Shown here in pieces: positions 36,501 to 45,423 of a stretch of DNA of 64,000 bases. The first letter of the stretch is position 1. Each line of letters begins with the position of its first letter. The position numbers and the translations under genes were made by a program. Source of the stretch: Roseateles puraquae (GTDB lineage: Bacteria; Pseudomonadota; Gammaproteobacteria; Burkholderiales; Burkholderiaceae_C); assembly GCF_002205845.1 (NCBI RefSeq), contig NZ_NISI01000002.1:372001-436000 (forward strand), read 5' to 3'. Below the pieces are notes generated by a model, which saw only the letters and a list, made by a program, of their open reading frames with translations, ran no database searches and was not told the DNA's origin.

Positions 36501-36510
36501 GGGTCGCGCA

Positions 36511-39105
36511 TCATGCCACCCGCGCCACGCCCTCGCCCGGCAGCGCCCGCAGCCCCAGCCCAAGCAGCAGCAGCGAGAAGAAGAGGAAGCCGATGCGAGG
36601 CGCGTCCAGCAGGCTGTCGAAGGCACCGACGACGGCAAAGCCGAGCAGCCCGGCGACGACGGCGGGCGCCAAGGGGTGGTCGCGCCCGCGGCCGACACTC
36701 AGCCGCCCCAGCGCCAGCAGGAAAGCGCCCCCGAGCAGCGCCAGGCCCACCAGCCCCTGCTCGAACAGCACATGCAGCGCGGCGTTCTTGATGTGCCAGG
36801 GCAGGTGGTTGCGGTCGCTGGAGAAGAACCAGCGGGCCATGTCCCGGCCGAAGTCGCCGTTCACGAGCAACGCGCGGCCCTGCGCGTCCTGCAGGGCAAT
36901 CTGGCGGATGTCCATGCGAGCCCCGCGCGTTTCCAGGCCCATGGAGAAGGTCACGAACTGAGGCGCCCACCAGCGGCCCCCCAGCGCCTCCACCTGACCC
37001 AGGGCGACATCCTGGGTCTGCCAGGCCGGGGGCGCCCCGGCGGGGCCGGCCTGCGGCTTGGTCATCACATAGGTGCCGGTGCAGCGGTCGGGGTAGATGA
37101 GGTTCTTCTCGCACACCTCGAGGTAGAGGACCGTCTCGGTGGCGGTGCGATAGGTCACCCGGACGGTCGCCGGGCCGGGCGCCGGGGCGCTGATGCGCTG
37201 GCTCACGCGGAACACCTCGCCATGGCCCAGCAGGTGCTTGCCGGCGGTGAGCGCGAGGTAGGTGTCGCCGTCGTCATGGCGCAGGCGGTAGTCGCCGGCC
37301 TGCGCGCTGGCCGGCCCGTCGAAGAAGTTGCTGGCCACGAAGCGGCCCGCGCCCTTGCCGAGCAGCCACTGCTCACCGCCGTGCAGCAGGCGCAGCCCCT
37401 CGCGCCAGTGCGTCAGCCGGGTCTGGCCATCGCCTTTCCAGCTGGCCACGCGGTCACGCAGGTAGCTGCCGCCACCCAGCGCGGCGACCAGGGCCATCAC
37501 CATCAGCAGGCCCGCAACCAGCAGCGCCCGCTTGCGCCAGCCGGCTGCGCCCGCATTGGCCGCCCCTTGCAGCGGCCACAGCCGAGGCTCCAGCAGCATG
37601 GCGGCCCACACGCCGGCAAGCGCCAGGCCGGCGGCCAGCGCGGTCCAGCGCCCGGCCGTGCCGCCCCAGTAGTCCGCCACGATCACCATCGTGGCCAGCA
37701 GCCAGAACCAGCAGGTCGTTACCAGCAGCACATAGACCGGGCGCGTGGCCTGCGGTTCATCGCGCCATCGCAGCACGGCACAGCACACGGTGGCCACCGC
37801 GTTGAGCACATACGCGGCCTTGGGAACGGCCATCGACAGGGCCCAACTGGCGGCCCCGAGCAGCAGGGCCAGCACCGCACCCATCAGCACCGCCATGAGT
37901 CGCTGCCCCAGGCTCGGCCGCCACAGGCTGGCGGGCATGGTCAGCAGCACCACCATCACGAAGAACAGCGCCAGCAGCCCGCGGTACCCGCCACCGCCGA
38001 ACACCAGCGCCGCCGCCATCGCAAAGGCCGCTGCCAGCGCGAGGGCACCGAGCTTGGCCAGCCTCGGCAGGGGGGCATCCACCGGACCAAGGCTGCTGTC
38101 CAGGGTGCTGGTCGCCGGGTCGGTGCTGGCAGCGCGGCGCCGCTGGGCGTCGGCCAGCAGCACCATCGGCACGAGGGCGATGGGCAGCGCCAGGTAGACG
38201 CCGCGGGAGAAGGTCGTCAGGCAGGCATAGGCCGCCAGCAGCGCGATGCCCAGGCCGACGCCGAAGCGCCAGGGCGAGCGCGTGCGCAGCAGGGCCAGTA
38301 CCGCAAAGGGCAGCGTCATGACCAGGAAGCCGTCCAGGGCTGCGCCGCCGACATGCATTTCCCAGAACAGCGCGGTCGTGCGGTAGTCGGTGGAGAAGTC
38401 GAGCAGGCCGGTATAGGCCAGGCGTTCCCACAGGGCCGCGGCGCTGCCCGCGGCCAGGGCCAGCACCAGCCCCAGCAGCAGCCCGCGCGAGAAGCGCCGG
38501 GGGCGCGCCGCTGCAGCGGCCGTCCACAGCGGCAGCAGTGCCAGCACCAGGAAGACGGCCTTGGCATTGCGCACCGAGTTCATGGGCTCGTGATAGCCCT
38601 GGAACCAGCCGAACACCCAGCCGCCGGCATCGGCCACGCCGCGGTGCAGACTCCAGGCGGCTGACGCGGCCAGGGCCAGGATCAGCAGCACCACCACCGG
38701 CGAGTAGGCCAGGCCGTGGCGCCACGCGGGCGCCCGGTCACGCGCATTGAGTTGCAGCGCGTAGGCAAGGTAGCCGCCGCAGCCGCAGGCGGTGACGAGC
38801 AGGTCCATTTCCTCAAAGCTGATCCAGCCCGTCCATGGGGCCAGCCCGATCAGCGGCAGGGGCGCGAACAGCAGCACCGGGGTCTTGACCCAGAACAGCG
38901 CCGCCAGCCCGGCCACGAGCATCCAGGCGGCCAGCGCGAGCGTGCCGGACAGCGGGTGGTGCCACGCCAGTGCCGCTCCGAGCGCACCGAGCCCGACCGC
39001 TGCCGCGAGCGCCCCACGCTGCCGCGCGGTGCGCGGCAGGTGAAGCTGGACCTTGCCCAGGCCCAGCAGGCCGGTGGGCGCGGGTTGCATGCCGACCGCA
39101 GCCAT
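36511..39105 (-). CDS. O-antigen ligase/polymerase-like membrane protein with inserted beta-rich domain
   Basis: 864 residues with about twelve membrane segments. The Wzy/WaaL-type pattern is visible: ACLTTFSRGVYLALPIALV near residue 305, the large periplasmic loop starting LTHWREGLRLL then LLGKGAGRF (about 589), and the post-loop helix ALHVLFEQGLVGLALLGG. Between these, residues about 600-765 form an extra soluble domain with Cys pair (VCEKN, DRCTG) and LLVNGDFGRDMARWFF, similar in style to NGGFE/carbohydrate-binding modules. Most family members are 400-500 residues. Likely role: polymerising or ligating a surface polysaccharide; exact substrate unknown. Confidence 0.85.
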   Translation of the reverse strand: MAAVGMQPAPTGLLGLGKVQLHLPRTARQRGALAAAVGLGALGAALAWHHPLSGTLALAAWMLVAGLAALFWVKTPVLLFAPLPLIGLAPWTGWISFEEMDLLVTACGCGGYLAYALQLNARDRAPAWRHGLAYSPVVVLLILALAASAAWSLHRGVADAGGWVFGWFQGYHEPMNSVRNAKAVFLVLALLPLWTAAAAARPRRFSRGLLLGLVLALAAGSAAALWERLAYTGLLDFSTDYRTTALFWEMHVGGAALDGFLVMTLPFAVLALLRTRSPWRFGVGLGIALLAAYACLTTFSRGVYLALPIALVPMVLLADAQRRRAASTDPATSTLDSSLGPVDAPLPRLAKLGALALAAAFAMAAALVFGGGGYRGLLALFFVMVVLLTMPASLWRPSLGQRLMAVLMGAVLALLLGAASWALSMAVPKAAYVLNAVATVCCAVLRWRDEPQATRPVYVLLVTTCWFWLLATMVIVADYWGGTAGRWTALAAGLALAGVWAAMLLEPRLWPLQGAANAGAAGWRKRALLVAGLLMVMALVAALGGGSYLRDRVASWKGDGQTRLTHWREGLRLLHGGEQWLLGKGAGRFVASNFFDGPASAQAGDYRLRHDDGDTYLALTAGKHLLGHGEVFRVSQRISAPAPGPATVRVTYRTATETVLYLEVCEKNLIYPDRCTGTYVMTKPQAGPAGAPPAWQTQDVALGQVEALGGRWWAPQFVTFSMGLETRGARMDIRQIALQDAQGRALLVNGDFGRDMARWFFSSDRNHLPWHIKNAALHVLFEQGLVGLALLGGAFLLALGRLSVGRGRDHPLAPAVVAGLLGFAVVGAFDSLLDAPRIGFLFFSLLLLGLGLRALPGEGVARVA

Positions 39106-39215
39106 CAGCGGCCACGGCGCAGCGGCGCTGCGTCAGCCAGAGTGCAAGGCGCCAGCCGGCCCTGGGGCAGCGGGGCAACGGAGGCGATCGGGGTCGCGCG
39201 CAAGGGTCGGTCCAT
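39105..39215 (-). CDS. Possible 36-residue upstream ORF of the polymerase-like gene
   Basis: A 36-codon frame (MDRPLRATPIASVAPLPQGR and onward) stops exactly at the start of the polymerase-like gene in a TGATG overlap, the arrangement expected for translational coupling. The ribosome-binding site is weak (GCAGG). There is no recognisable domain, so it may be a leader peptide or chance. Confidence 0.25.
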   Translation of the reverse strand: MDRPLRATPIASVAPLPQGRLAPCTLADAAPLRRGR

Positions 39216-39313
39216 GGCAGCCTGCAGCGAAAGAGGCGCGCATTGTTGCCGAGCGCTGGCGGCGATGCACCCCCAAGCTATCCCCACAACGAGTGGGATG
39301 CGCCCAGGCGATT

Positions 39314-40348
39314 TCAGCCCTGGGCGTGTGGGTGGGCCTGCGCCGTCGGCGGGGCTCGTTCAGGCAGGTAAGCCGCCGCGGCCAGCACGGCGATGCCCGC
39401 CGCGGCCCCGAGCAGCAGCCAACGCTTCCACCAGGCGGGTTTGCTGCGGGCCGGTGCATCGCCTGCTGCAGACGGCAGGCTGCGAGCCGGGCTCATCGCC
39501 AGCCATTCGCGCAGTTCATCGGCCAGACCCTCGGCACCGCGCGTGCGCAGCTCGGCCGACTCGGCCGTGGCGCCCCGCAGCACCGTGTCGAGCTTGGCCT
39601 GCTGCTCTTCGGTCAGCGTCGGCCAGGCCTGCGCCGCCTGCTGGCGCAGCGGCGCCAGACCCTTGGGGGTGTCCTCCCAGCCGCACACGAAGCCGCGGGC
39701 CAGCGCGCCCAGGCCATACACCTCGCTGGCGAGGCTGGGCGGGGCGCCGTTGCGCCGCTCGGGCGCCACGAAGGCCGGCGAGGCGCCGAGACTCAGGCCG
39801 CGGTCGAAGGGGTCCGTCGGGTCGGGAATGCGGGTCAGGCCCAGGCCCATCAGGCGCACCTTGCCCTGGGGGTCGAGCCAGATCATGGCGGGGTCGATCT
39901 CAGCCAGCAGCCAGCCTTGCTGGTGCGCCGAGCGCAGCGCCTCGCACAGCTGCACCAGCAGCTCGATGCGTTCACGCAGGCCGATCTCGGGCAGGCGCGG
40001 CAGCAAAGGCTCGCCGTGGGTGCCTTCCACGATCAGGTAAGGGTGGGCGTCGGGCGTCACACCGCTGTCACTGGGCACGGCGATCTGCGGGTGCTGCAGC
40101 TTGCCGAGGTCACCAGCCTGGTCGGCATAGCGCAGCATGACGCCGGCGCCCTGGTCGCTGCGGTCCAGCACGAGCACGGCGGCCTGCTCTTCGGTCGCCA
40201 GGCCATGGTGGGCGCTGTACCACTGGCCGGCATGGGCCTGTTCGCCGTCCGGCAGCGGCTTGATCAGGCGCCAGACACCCAGCGCCTGGCCCTGCTCCAG
40301 CGGAGCAGCAGCGGCCGGTGGCGGCAGGGAAAGATTGGGCATGCGCAT
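39314..40348 (-). CDS. Membrane-anchored protein kinase-like pseudokinase
   Basis: 344 residues. Residues 20-280 follow a Ser/Thr kinase layout, but key residues are gone: the Gly-loop region is PLPDGEQAHAGQ, the VAIK lysine position reads VLVLDR, the catalytic HRDxKPxN becomes LAEIDPAM (148-155), and DFG becomes GLG (168-170). The structural APE motif (FVAPE, 193-197) and EVYGLG in place of DVWSLG are kept. A C-terminal membrane helix (about 310-328, WLLLGAAAGIAVLAAAAYL) follows. ATP phosphotransfer is therefore unlikely. Start is 40348 or the ATG two codons later. A TAACAT 8 nt upstream suggests a leaderless message. Confidence 0.8.
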   Translation of the reverse strand: MRMPNLSLPPPAAAAPLEQGQALGVWRLIKPLPDGEQAHAGQWYSAHHGLATEEQAAVLVLDRSDQGAGVMLRYADQAGDLGKLQHPQIAVPSDSGVTPDAHPYLIVEGTHGEPLLPRLPEIGLRERIELLVQLCEALRSAHQQGWLLAEIDPAMIWLDPQGKVRLMGLGLTRIPDPTDPFDRGLSLGASPAFVAPERRNGAPPSLASEVYGLGALARGFVCGWEDTPKGLAPLRQQAAQAWPTLTEEQQAKLDTVLRGATAESAELRTRGAEGLADELREWLAMSPARSLPSAAGDAPARSKPAWWKRWLLLGAAAGIAVLAAAAYLPERAPPTAQAHPHAQG

Positions 40349-40560
40349 GGCGCCGCATGTTAGGGGTGACCCCAGGACTGGAACCACCCCTCGATGCGAG
40401 GAAGGCGGCCGTGGCGCGCATTCGCTCACGGGGAGGCCGTCGGGCGTCCGGCCCGTCGCCATCGGCCCTGCGTGCCGGCGCGCTCCCGCCCGGCGCGGCC
40501 GGAAAGGGGCCGCCAATGCGCCCCCGGCAAGAGGTAACTTTCCGTTTCTCCCGGGCCTGA

Positions 40561-40610
40561 CGCGGCCCAGCGCGGCCCAGCGCGGCCCAGCGCGGCTCAG
40601 CGCGGCTCGG
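40561..40610. repeat. Five tandem 10-bp repeats at the end of the histidine kinase gene
   Basis: CGCGGCCCAG occurs three times in a row, then CGCGGCTCAG and CGCGGCTCGG. The repeat runs into the stop codon (TCA on the + strand at 40597-40599) and last codons of the kinase gene. The spacer 40349-40560 has no gene. Confidence 0.85.
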
Positions 40611-41958
40611 CGGGCGTGCTGGGCGCCGTGGCCGGAAGCGGCAGCCGCAGGCTCACCCGCAGGCCGCCGCGGCGGCGGTTGGCCAGCGCGATGCGGCCAT
40701 CGTGCGCCTCGGCAATCTCGCGCGCCAGCGCCAGCCCGAGGCCGGTGCCTCCGGCGCTGCCGGTGTCCGCGCGCTTGGTGGAATAAAACGGCAGCAGCGC
40801 CTGGGACAGCACGGCCTCGCTCATGCCGGGGCCGCGGTCCAGCACCTCCAGGTGCAGTTCGGCCCCGTGCGCCTGCACGCGCAGCACCACCTCGCCCGGG
40901 TTGCTGCCCGATTCATGGGCGTTCTTGATCAGGTTGAGCAGGGCCTGTTCGATCTGTGCGGGGTCGAACCATCCCGGGCGCTCGGGCAGTGCGCCTTCCA
41001 GGCGGAACTCACCCAGCGTGGCCAGGTGGTCCAGGAACGCCGGCCACGCCACCGGCTCGCGGCGCGGCGACGGCAGCTTGGCGAAGCGCGCATAGCCTGC
41101 CAGGAAGCCATGCAGGTGCGAGGCCCGCTCGCCGATGCTGGCGAGCACCTGCCGCAGCCGTTCGGTGTCGCCGCGCTTGGCGAGTTCGGCGCCGCTGTGG
41201 GCGAGTGAGGAGATGGGCGCAAGCGAGTTGTTCAGCTCATGGCTCAGCACGCGGATGACGCGCTTCCAGGTGGCCACTTCGGCACGCGACAGCTCGCGGG
41301 TCATGCGCCGCAGCAGCCGCAGCCGGTGCGGCTGGCCCTGCAGCCGGAAGCTGCGCGTGCTGTAGTGAAAGGTCTCCTCCGAGCCATCGGCCAGCGTCAT
41401 GGCGAAGAGCCGGTCGGCGTCGCTCGACAAGGCTTCGCGCAGGGCCTCGGGCAGGTCTGCGATGACCTGGGCAAAGCTCAGGCCGGTCAGGCTGCGGCCG
41501 TCGCCCAGCAGCTGCCGGGCCGCGAGGTTGGCAATCGCGATGCGCTCGCTCGGGGCGGTCAGCACCAGGGCGACGGGCGTGTTCTGCACCACCGTGTCCA
41601 GCAGCAGCTCGCGCTGGGCGAGGTGCTGGCGCTGTTCGCGCAGGGCCAGACCCAGCTCGGCGTGCAGCCGGGTCAGCAGGGCCAGCTCCCGTGGGCCATC
41701 GGGGGCCAGGTTCAGGCTGAAATCGCCATCGCGGTAGCTCAGCACCGCGCCTTCCAGCGCGCGCGTCAGGCGCAGCAGCGGCGACAGCCACAAGGCCGAC
41801 AGCCAGGCGATCAGCGGCAGCATCACCAGCACGGCCACCAGCAGCGCCGGGCCGGGCGCCAGCCCGAGGCGTCGCACGCCCAGGATCACGAGGGGCGGCA
41901 CGGTCGCCGCGGCGGCCAGCGCCAGCAAGGCCCGGGCGCGCAGCGACAGCGCGGTCAC
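40597..41958 (-). CDS. NtrY-like sensor histidine kinase
   Basis: 453 residues. Two N-terminal membrane helices (about 8-30 and 36-58), a HAMP-like linker, a PAS-like domain (LLLDTVVQNTPVALVLTAPS to about 190), then HisKA with the phospho-acceptor His in RVLSHELNNSLAPISSLAHS and an ATPase domain with N box NLIKNAHE, G1 DRGPGM and G2 GGTGLGLALA. The short N-terminus leaves almost no periplasmic sensor, so signals are probably sensed in the membrane or cytosol. It overlaps the response regulator gene by 4 nt and is its partner. Confidence 0.92.
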   Translation of the reverse strand: MTALSLRARALLALAAAATVPPLVILGVRRLGLAPGPALLVAVLVMLPLIAWLSALWLSPLLRLTRALEGAVLSYRDGDFSLNLAPDGPRELALLTRLHAELGLALREQRQHLAQRELLLDTVVQNTPVALVLTAPSERIAIANLAARQLLGDGRSLTGLSFAQVIADLPEALREALSSDADRLFAMTLADGSEETFHYSTRSFRLQGQPHRLRLLRRMTRELSRAEVATWKRVIRVLSHELNNSLAPISSLAHSGAELAKRGDTERLRQVLASIGERASHLHGFLAGYARFAKLPSPRREPVAWPAFLDHLATLGEFRLEGALPERPGWFDPAQIEQALLNLIKNAHESGSNPGEVVLRVQAHGAELHLEVLDRGPGMSEAVLSQALLPFYSTKRADTGSAGGTGLGLALAREIAEAHDGRIALANRRRGGLRVSLRLPLPATAPSTPAEPR

Positions 41959-43298
41959 GGCGCGATCCCGTAACGCTCCAGCCGCCGGTACAGCGCCTGG
42001 CGCGACAGCCCGAGCTGGCTGGCCGCGCGGCTGACCACGCCGCCGGCCTCGGCCAGCGCGGCCAGCACGGCTTCGCGGCTGGGCTCGTCGAGGTTGCGCC
42101 AGGCGCCGTGGCCGGCGTCATCCAGAGTGCCCAAGCCGAGCCGGCTGGGCGTGATCTCGCCGCCCTGGCCCAACAGCGCGGCCCGCTCCACGGCGTTCTT
42201 GAGTTCGCGCACATTGCCCGGCCACCGGTGCGCGAGCAGGGCCTCGCGCGCGGCCTCGCCCAGCCGCGCCCGGCCGGCCAGGAAGTGCTCGGCCAGCGGC
42301 AGCACGTCATCGCGCCGCTCGGCCAGTGGCGGCAGCTTCAGCTCGATGAGGTTGAGCCGGTAGAACAGGTCCTCCCGGAAGCTGCCCGCCTTGACCATGG
42401 CGCGCAGGTCGGCATTGGTGGCCGACAGCACCCGCACGCGGGTCTGGCGGGTCTTGCTCGAACCCAGGCGCTCGAACTGACCGGTCTCGAGCACCCGCAG
42501 CAGCTTGACCTGGCCGGCCAGCGGCAGATTGCCGATCTCGTCGAGGAAGAGCGTGCCGCCATCGGCCGCCTCGAAGCGGCCCACGCGCGCCTTGGCGGCG
42601 CCCGTGTAGGCGCCGCTGTCACTGCCGAAGAGTTCGGCCTCGATCAGGTCGGCCGGCAGGGCACCGCAGTTCAGGGCCACGAAGGGCCCCGCCTTCGCGG
42701 CCGAGTTGGCATGCACGAAGGCTGCGATGCGCTCCTTGCCGGCGCCATTCGGCCCGGTGATGAGCACCGGCACCGGTGCGGCCGCGATCTGCCCGGCCAA
42801 CTCCAGCAGGTTGAGCATGGCGTCCGACCCGAACACCAGCCCGGCGAGGTCGTGGCGCCGCGCCAGCGCCGCGCGCCGTTCGCGCCGCGCCTCCCGCAGC
42901 CGGGCGATCTCGCGGTTGGCCTCGCCCAGTTCCAGCAGGTTTTCCACCGTGGCCACCAGCTTGGCGTCGTCCCACGGCTTGGCGAGGTAGTCCGCGGCGC
43001 CTGCCTTGACGAGCGCCACGGCGGCTTCCAGGCGCGTCCAGGCGGTCAGCAGGATGATGGGCAAGTCGGGGCGGCGCGCGCGCAGCGCGCGGAACAGCGC
43101 CTCGCCTTCTTCGCCCGAGGTGGTGTCGGCCGTGAAGTTCATGTCCTGGATGACCAGTCCGAAGGCCTGCGCCTCCAGAAGCGCGAGCCCCTCGGCTGGG
43201 CTCGTGGCGACGCGCGCCTCGATGTCGTGCAGGGACAGCAGCAGCTCCAGCGCCTGGCCCACGCCAGGGTTGTCATCAATGATCAGGACTCGTCGCAT
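41955..43298 (-). CDS. Sigma-54-dependent response regulator (NtrC family)
   Basis: 447 residues: receiver domain 1-125 with D9/D10 (LIIDDN) and phospho-acceptor D52 (LVIQDMNF) followed by a longer than usual loop ([14 protein letters not shown]); AAA+ domain with Walker A-like GPNGAGKE, the sigma-54 contact loop GAYTGA (consensus GAFTGA, the F-to-Y form is functional in several regulators), [12 protein letters not shown] and [16 protein letters not shown]; and a C-terminal Fis-type helix-turn-helix ([20 protein letters not shown]). The start at 43298 begins the receiver. Target promoters are not identifiable from this window. Confidence 0.93.
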   Translation of the reverse strand: MRRVLIIDDNPGVGQALELLLSLHDIEARVATSPAEGLALLEAQAFGLVIQDMNFTADTTSGEEGEALFRALRARRPDLPIILLTAWTRLEAAVALVKAGAADYLAKPWDDAKLVATVENLLELGEANREIARLREARRERRAALARRHDLAGLVFGSDAMLNLLELAGQIAAAPVPVLITGPNGAGKERIAAFVHANSAAKAGPFVALNCGALPADLIEAELFGSDSGAYTGAAKARVGRFEAADGGTLFLDEIGNLPLAGQVKLLRVLETGQFERLGSSKTRQTRVRVLSATNADLRAMVKAGSFREDLFYRLNLIELKLPPLAERRDDVLPLAEHFLAGRARLGEAAREALLAHRWPGNVRELKNAVERAALLGQGGEITPSRLGLGTLDDAGHGAWRNLDEPSREAVLAALAEAGGVVSRAASQLGLSRQALYRRLERYGIAP

Positions 43299-43678
43299 CG
43301 CGGGGCGAATTGGGGGCAGGCCGTGAGGATAGCGGGGCAGGCCATGGCGCCCGTCGGGGCGCCGGTCGGCGCCGAAACGCCCGTGCCTCGTCGCGGGGCG
43401 AGGTCTCATGCAAGTCCGCATTGACAGCCGGCTGCACTGAAGTGCGCCACACCCTTGCCGGGCCGCCTCGCCTTTGGCTGCGGCAGACATTCGTCGCGCG
43501 GTTGAGATGGCCTGTTAACAACGCGTTACGTCTTGACCCCTGCGATAGGGATTGCACGGTGAGGTTATTCAACGTCGGGTCTTGTTTGTGCCCGTATGCT
43601 GCGCCGCCCTTGCACGGTCGTGCAGGGTCATAACAACCGGGGCGTTAAGCGTCTCGCATCGCATCGAAGGGAAATACC
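43299..43678. other. 380-bp divergent spacer between the response regulator and the OFA transporter
   Basis: No credible gene is present. The right half is AT-richer and has short inverted repeats; the clearest is TGCACG-GT-CGTGCA with flanking CC/GG (43608-43627), 51 bp before the transporter start. GAAGGGA at about 43666-43672 is the transporter's ribosome-binding site. I did not find a clear sigma-70 or sigma-54 promoter. Confidence 0.5.
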
Positions 43679-45352
43679 ATGTCCTCTGTGGGAATTGGTG
43701 CCGTGCCCGGTCCGGGTCGGACGGGTGCAGGCTGGCTCGACAAGGAGCGGACCATCGCCGGCGCAGGCTTCAACCGCTGGTTGGTGCCCCCGGCTGCACT
43801 CGCGATCCACCTGTGCATTGGCATGGCGTACGGTTTCTCGGTGTTCTGGCTGCCGCTGTCCAAGGCGTTGGGCATCAAGGAAGCCATCAAGTGCGGCCCC
43901 GACGTCGGCTTCTGGGCTGAACTCTTCACCACGAGCTGTGACTGGAAGGTCTCCACGCTCGGTTGGATGTACACGCTCTTCTTCGTCTTCCTCGGCTGCT
44001 CCGCGGCGCTGTGGGGTGGTTGGCTGGAGCGGGCCGGCCCGCGCAAGGCTGGCGTGGTGTCGGCCGTGTGTTGGTGTGGCGGCATGTTGATCTCGGCACT
44101 GGGCATCCACCTGCACCAGTTCTGGCTGATGATCCTGGGCAGCGGCGTCATCGGCGGCATCGGCCTGGGTCTGGGTTACATCAGCCCGGTGTCCACGCTG
44201 ATCAAGTGGTTCCCCGACAAGCGCGGCATGGCCACCGGCATGGCCATCATGGGCTTTGGCGGCGGCGCGATGATCGGCTCGCCCCTGGCGGCGGAGCTGA
44301 TGAAGCTGTTCGCCACGTCCACCGACGTTGGCGTCACGCAGACCTTCATCGTGATGGCGCTCGTCTACTTCGTGTTCATGCTGGGTGGCGCCCTCGGCTA
44401 CCGCGTGCCGCCCACCGGCTGGAAGCCTGAGGGCTGGACGCCCCCCGCCGCGCAGGGCAGCAACGCCATGATCACGCAGCGCCATGTGCACGTGAAGAAG
44501 GTCTGGGGCATCCCGCAGTTCTGGCTGGTGTGGGTCGTGCTGTGCATGAACGTGTCGGCCGGCATCGGCGTCATCGGCATGGCCAGCCCGATGCTGCAGG
44601 AGGTGTTCGGCGGCTCGCTGGTCGGCCTCAGCGCCAAGTTCGGTGAACTCGACAAGGCCCAACTGACGGCCATCGCGGGCGTGGCGGCCGGCTTCACCGC
44701 GCTGCTGAGCCTGTTCAACATCGGCGGGCGCTTCTTCTGGGCGAGCCTGTCCGACAAGCTCGGCCGCAAGATGACCTACGTGGTGTTCTTCGTGCTGGGC
44801 GGGCTGATGTACGCCAGCATCCCGAGCAGCGCGGCGGCGGGCTCCAAGTTGCTGTTCGTCGGTGCCTTCTGCATCATCCTGAGCATGTACGGCGGCGGCT
44901 TCGCCACCGTGCCGGCCTACCTCGCCGACCTGTTCGGCACGCAGATGGTGGGGGCCATCCACGGCCGCCTGCTCACTGCCTGGGCCACCGCCGGCATCCT
45001 GGGGCCGGTGGTCGTGAACTACATGCGTGACTACCAGCTGGGCCTGGGCCTGCCGCGCGAGCAGGTCTACAACCAGACCATGTACATCCTGGTGGGCATG
45101 CTGGTGGTCGGCCTGATCGCCAACCTGATGATCCGCCCGGTGGCCGACAAGCACTTCATGAGCGACGAGGAACTCGCCCACGAGAAGAAGCTGGCGCACG
45201 AGCGTGCCGCCGCGGCGGAAGTGGGCGCCGGCAGCGGCGCCGCCACCGCCACGCCGACCGCCGTGGTGGCCCTGGCCTGGCTGGCCGTGGGCCTGCCGCT
45301 GGCCTGGGGTGTCTACAAGACCCTGCTGAGCGTCGGCAAGTTCTTCCACTGA
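43679..45352 (+). CDS. OFA-family MFS transporter (oxalate/formate antiporter-like)
   Basis: 557 residues, twelve predicted membrane segments. The OFA signatures are seen in AIHLCIGMAYGFSVFWLPLS (helix 1), the loop KWFPDKRGMATGMAIMGFGG and GRFFWASLSDKLGRKMTYVV. The N-terminal extension of about 35 residues and a loop with Cys (IKCGPDVGFWAE, TTSCDW) are typical of the longer OFA proteins in Burkholderiales. Members exchange oxalate/formate or carry other small carboxylates. The FdhF/YdeP oxidoreductase encoded next suggests formate-like or related substrates, by inference. A terminator follows 21 nt after the stop. Confidence 0.88.
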   Translation: MSSVGIGAVPGPGRTGAGWLDKERTIAGAGFNRWLVPPAALAIHLCIGMAYGFSVFWLPLSKALGIKEAIKCGPDVGFWAELFTTSCDWKVSTLGWMYTLFFVFLGCSAALWGGWLERAGPRKAGVVSAVCWCGGMLISALGIHLHQFWLMILGSGVIGGIGLGLGYISPVSTLIKWFPDKRGMATGMAIMGFGGGAMIGSPLAAELMKLFATSTDVGVTQTFIVMALVYFVFMLGGALGYRVPPTGWKPEGWTPPAAQGSNAMITQRHVHVKKVWGIPQFWLVWVVLCMNVSAGIGVIGMASPMLQEVFGGSLVGLSAKFGELDKAQLTAIAGVAAGFTALLSLFNIGGRFFWASLSDKLGRKMTYVVFFVLGGLMYASIPSSAAAGSKLLFVGAFCIILSMYGGGFATVPAYLADLFGTQMVGAIHGRLLTAWATAGILGPVVVNYMRDYQLGLGLPREQVYNQTMYILVGMLVVGLIANLMIRPVADKHFMSDEELAHEKKLAHERAAAAEVGAGSGAATATPTAVVALAWLAVGLPLAWGVYKTLLSVGKFFH

Positions 45353-45373
45353 GCCCGGCCTGCTAGGCTGACC

Positions 45374-45404
45374 GCCCCGTGACCTGACCAGGCCACGGGG
45401 CTTT
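45374..45404 (+). terminator. Intrinsic terminator after the OFA transporter gene
   Basis: GCCCCGTG (45374-45381) and CACGGGGC (45394-45401) form a perfect 8-bp stem with a 12-base loop, then TTTC. It separates the transporter from the oxidoreductase, whose start lies 20 nt further on. Confidence 0.75.
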
Positions 45405-45423
45405 CGTGCATCACGAGCCCATC

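Noticed and set aside
40561-40610. CRISPR array
   Set aside because: The 10-bp units are contiguous with no spacers, and no cas genes are present.
45406-45423. GTG at 45406 as the oxidoreductase start
   Set aside because: It lies directly after the terminator stem, and family N-termini align from the ATG at 45424.
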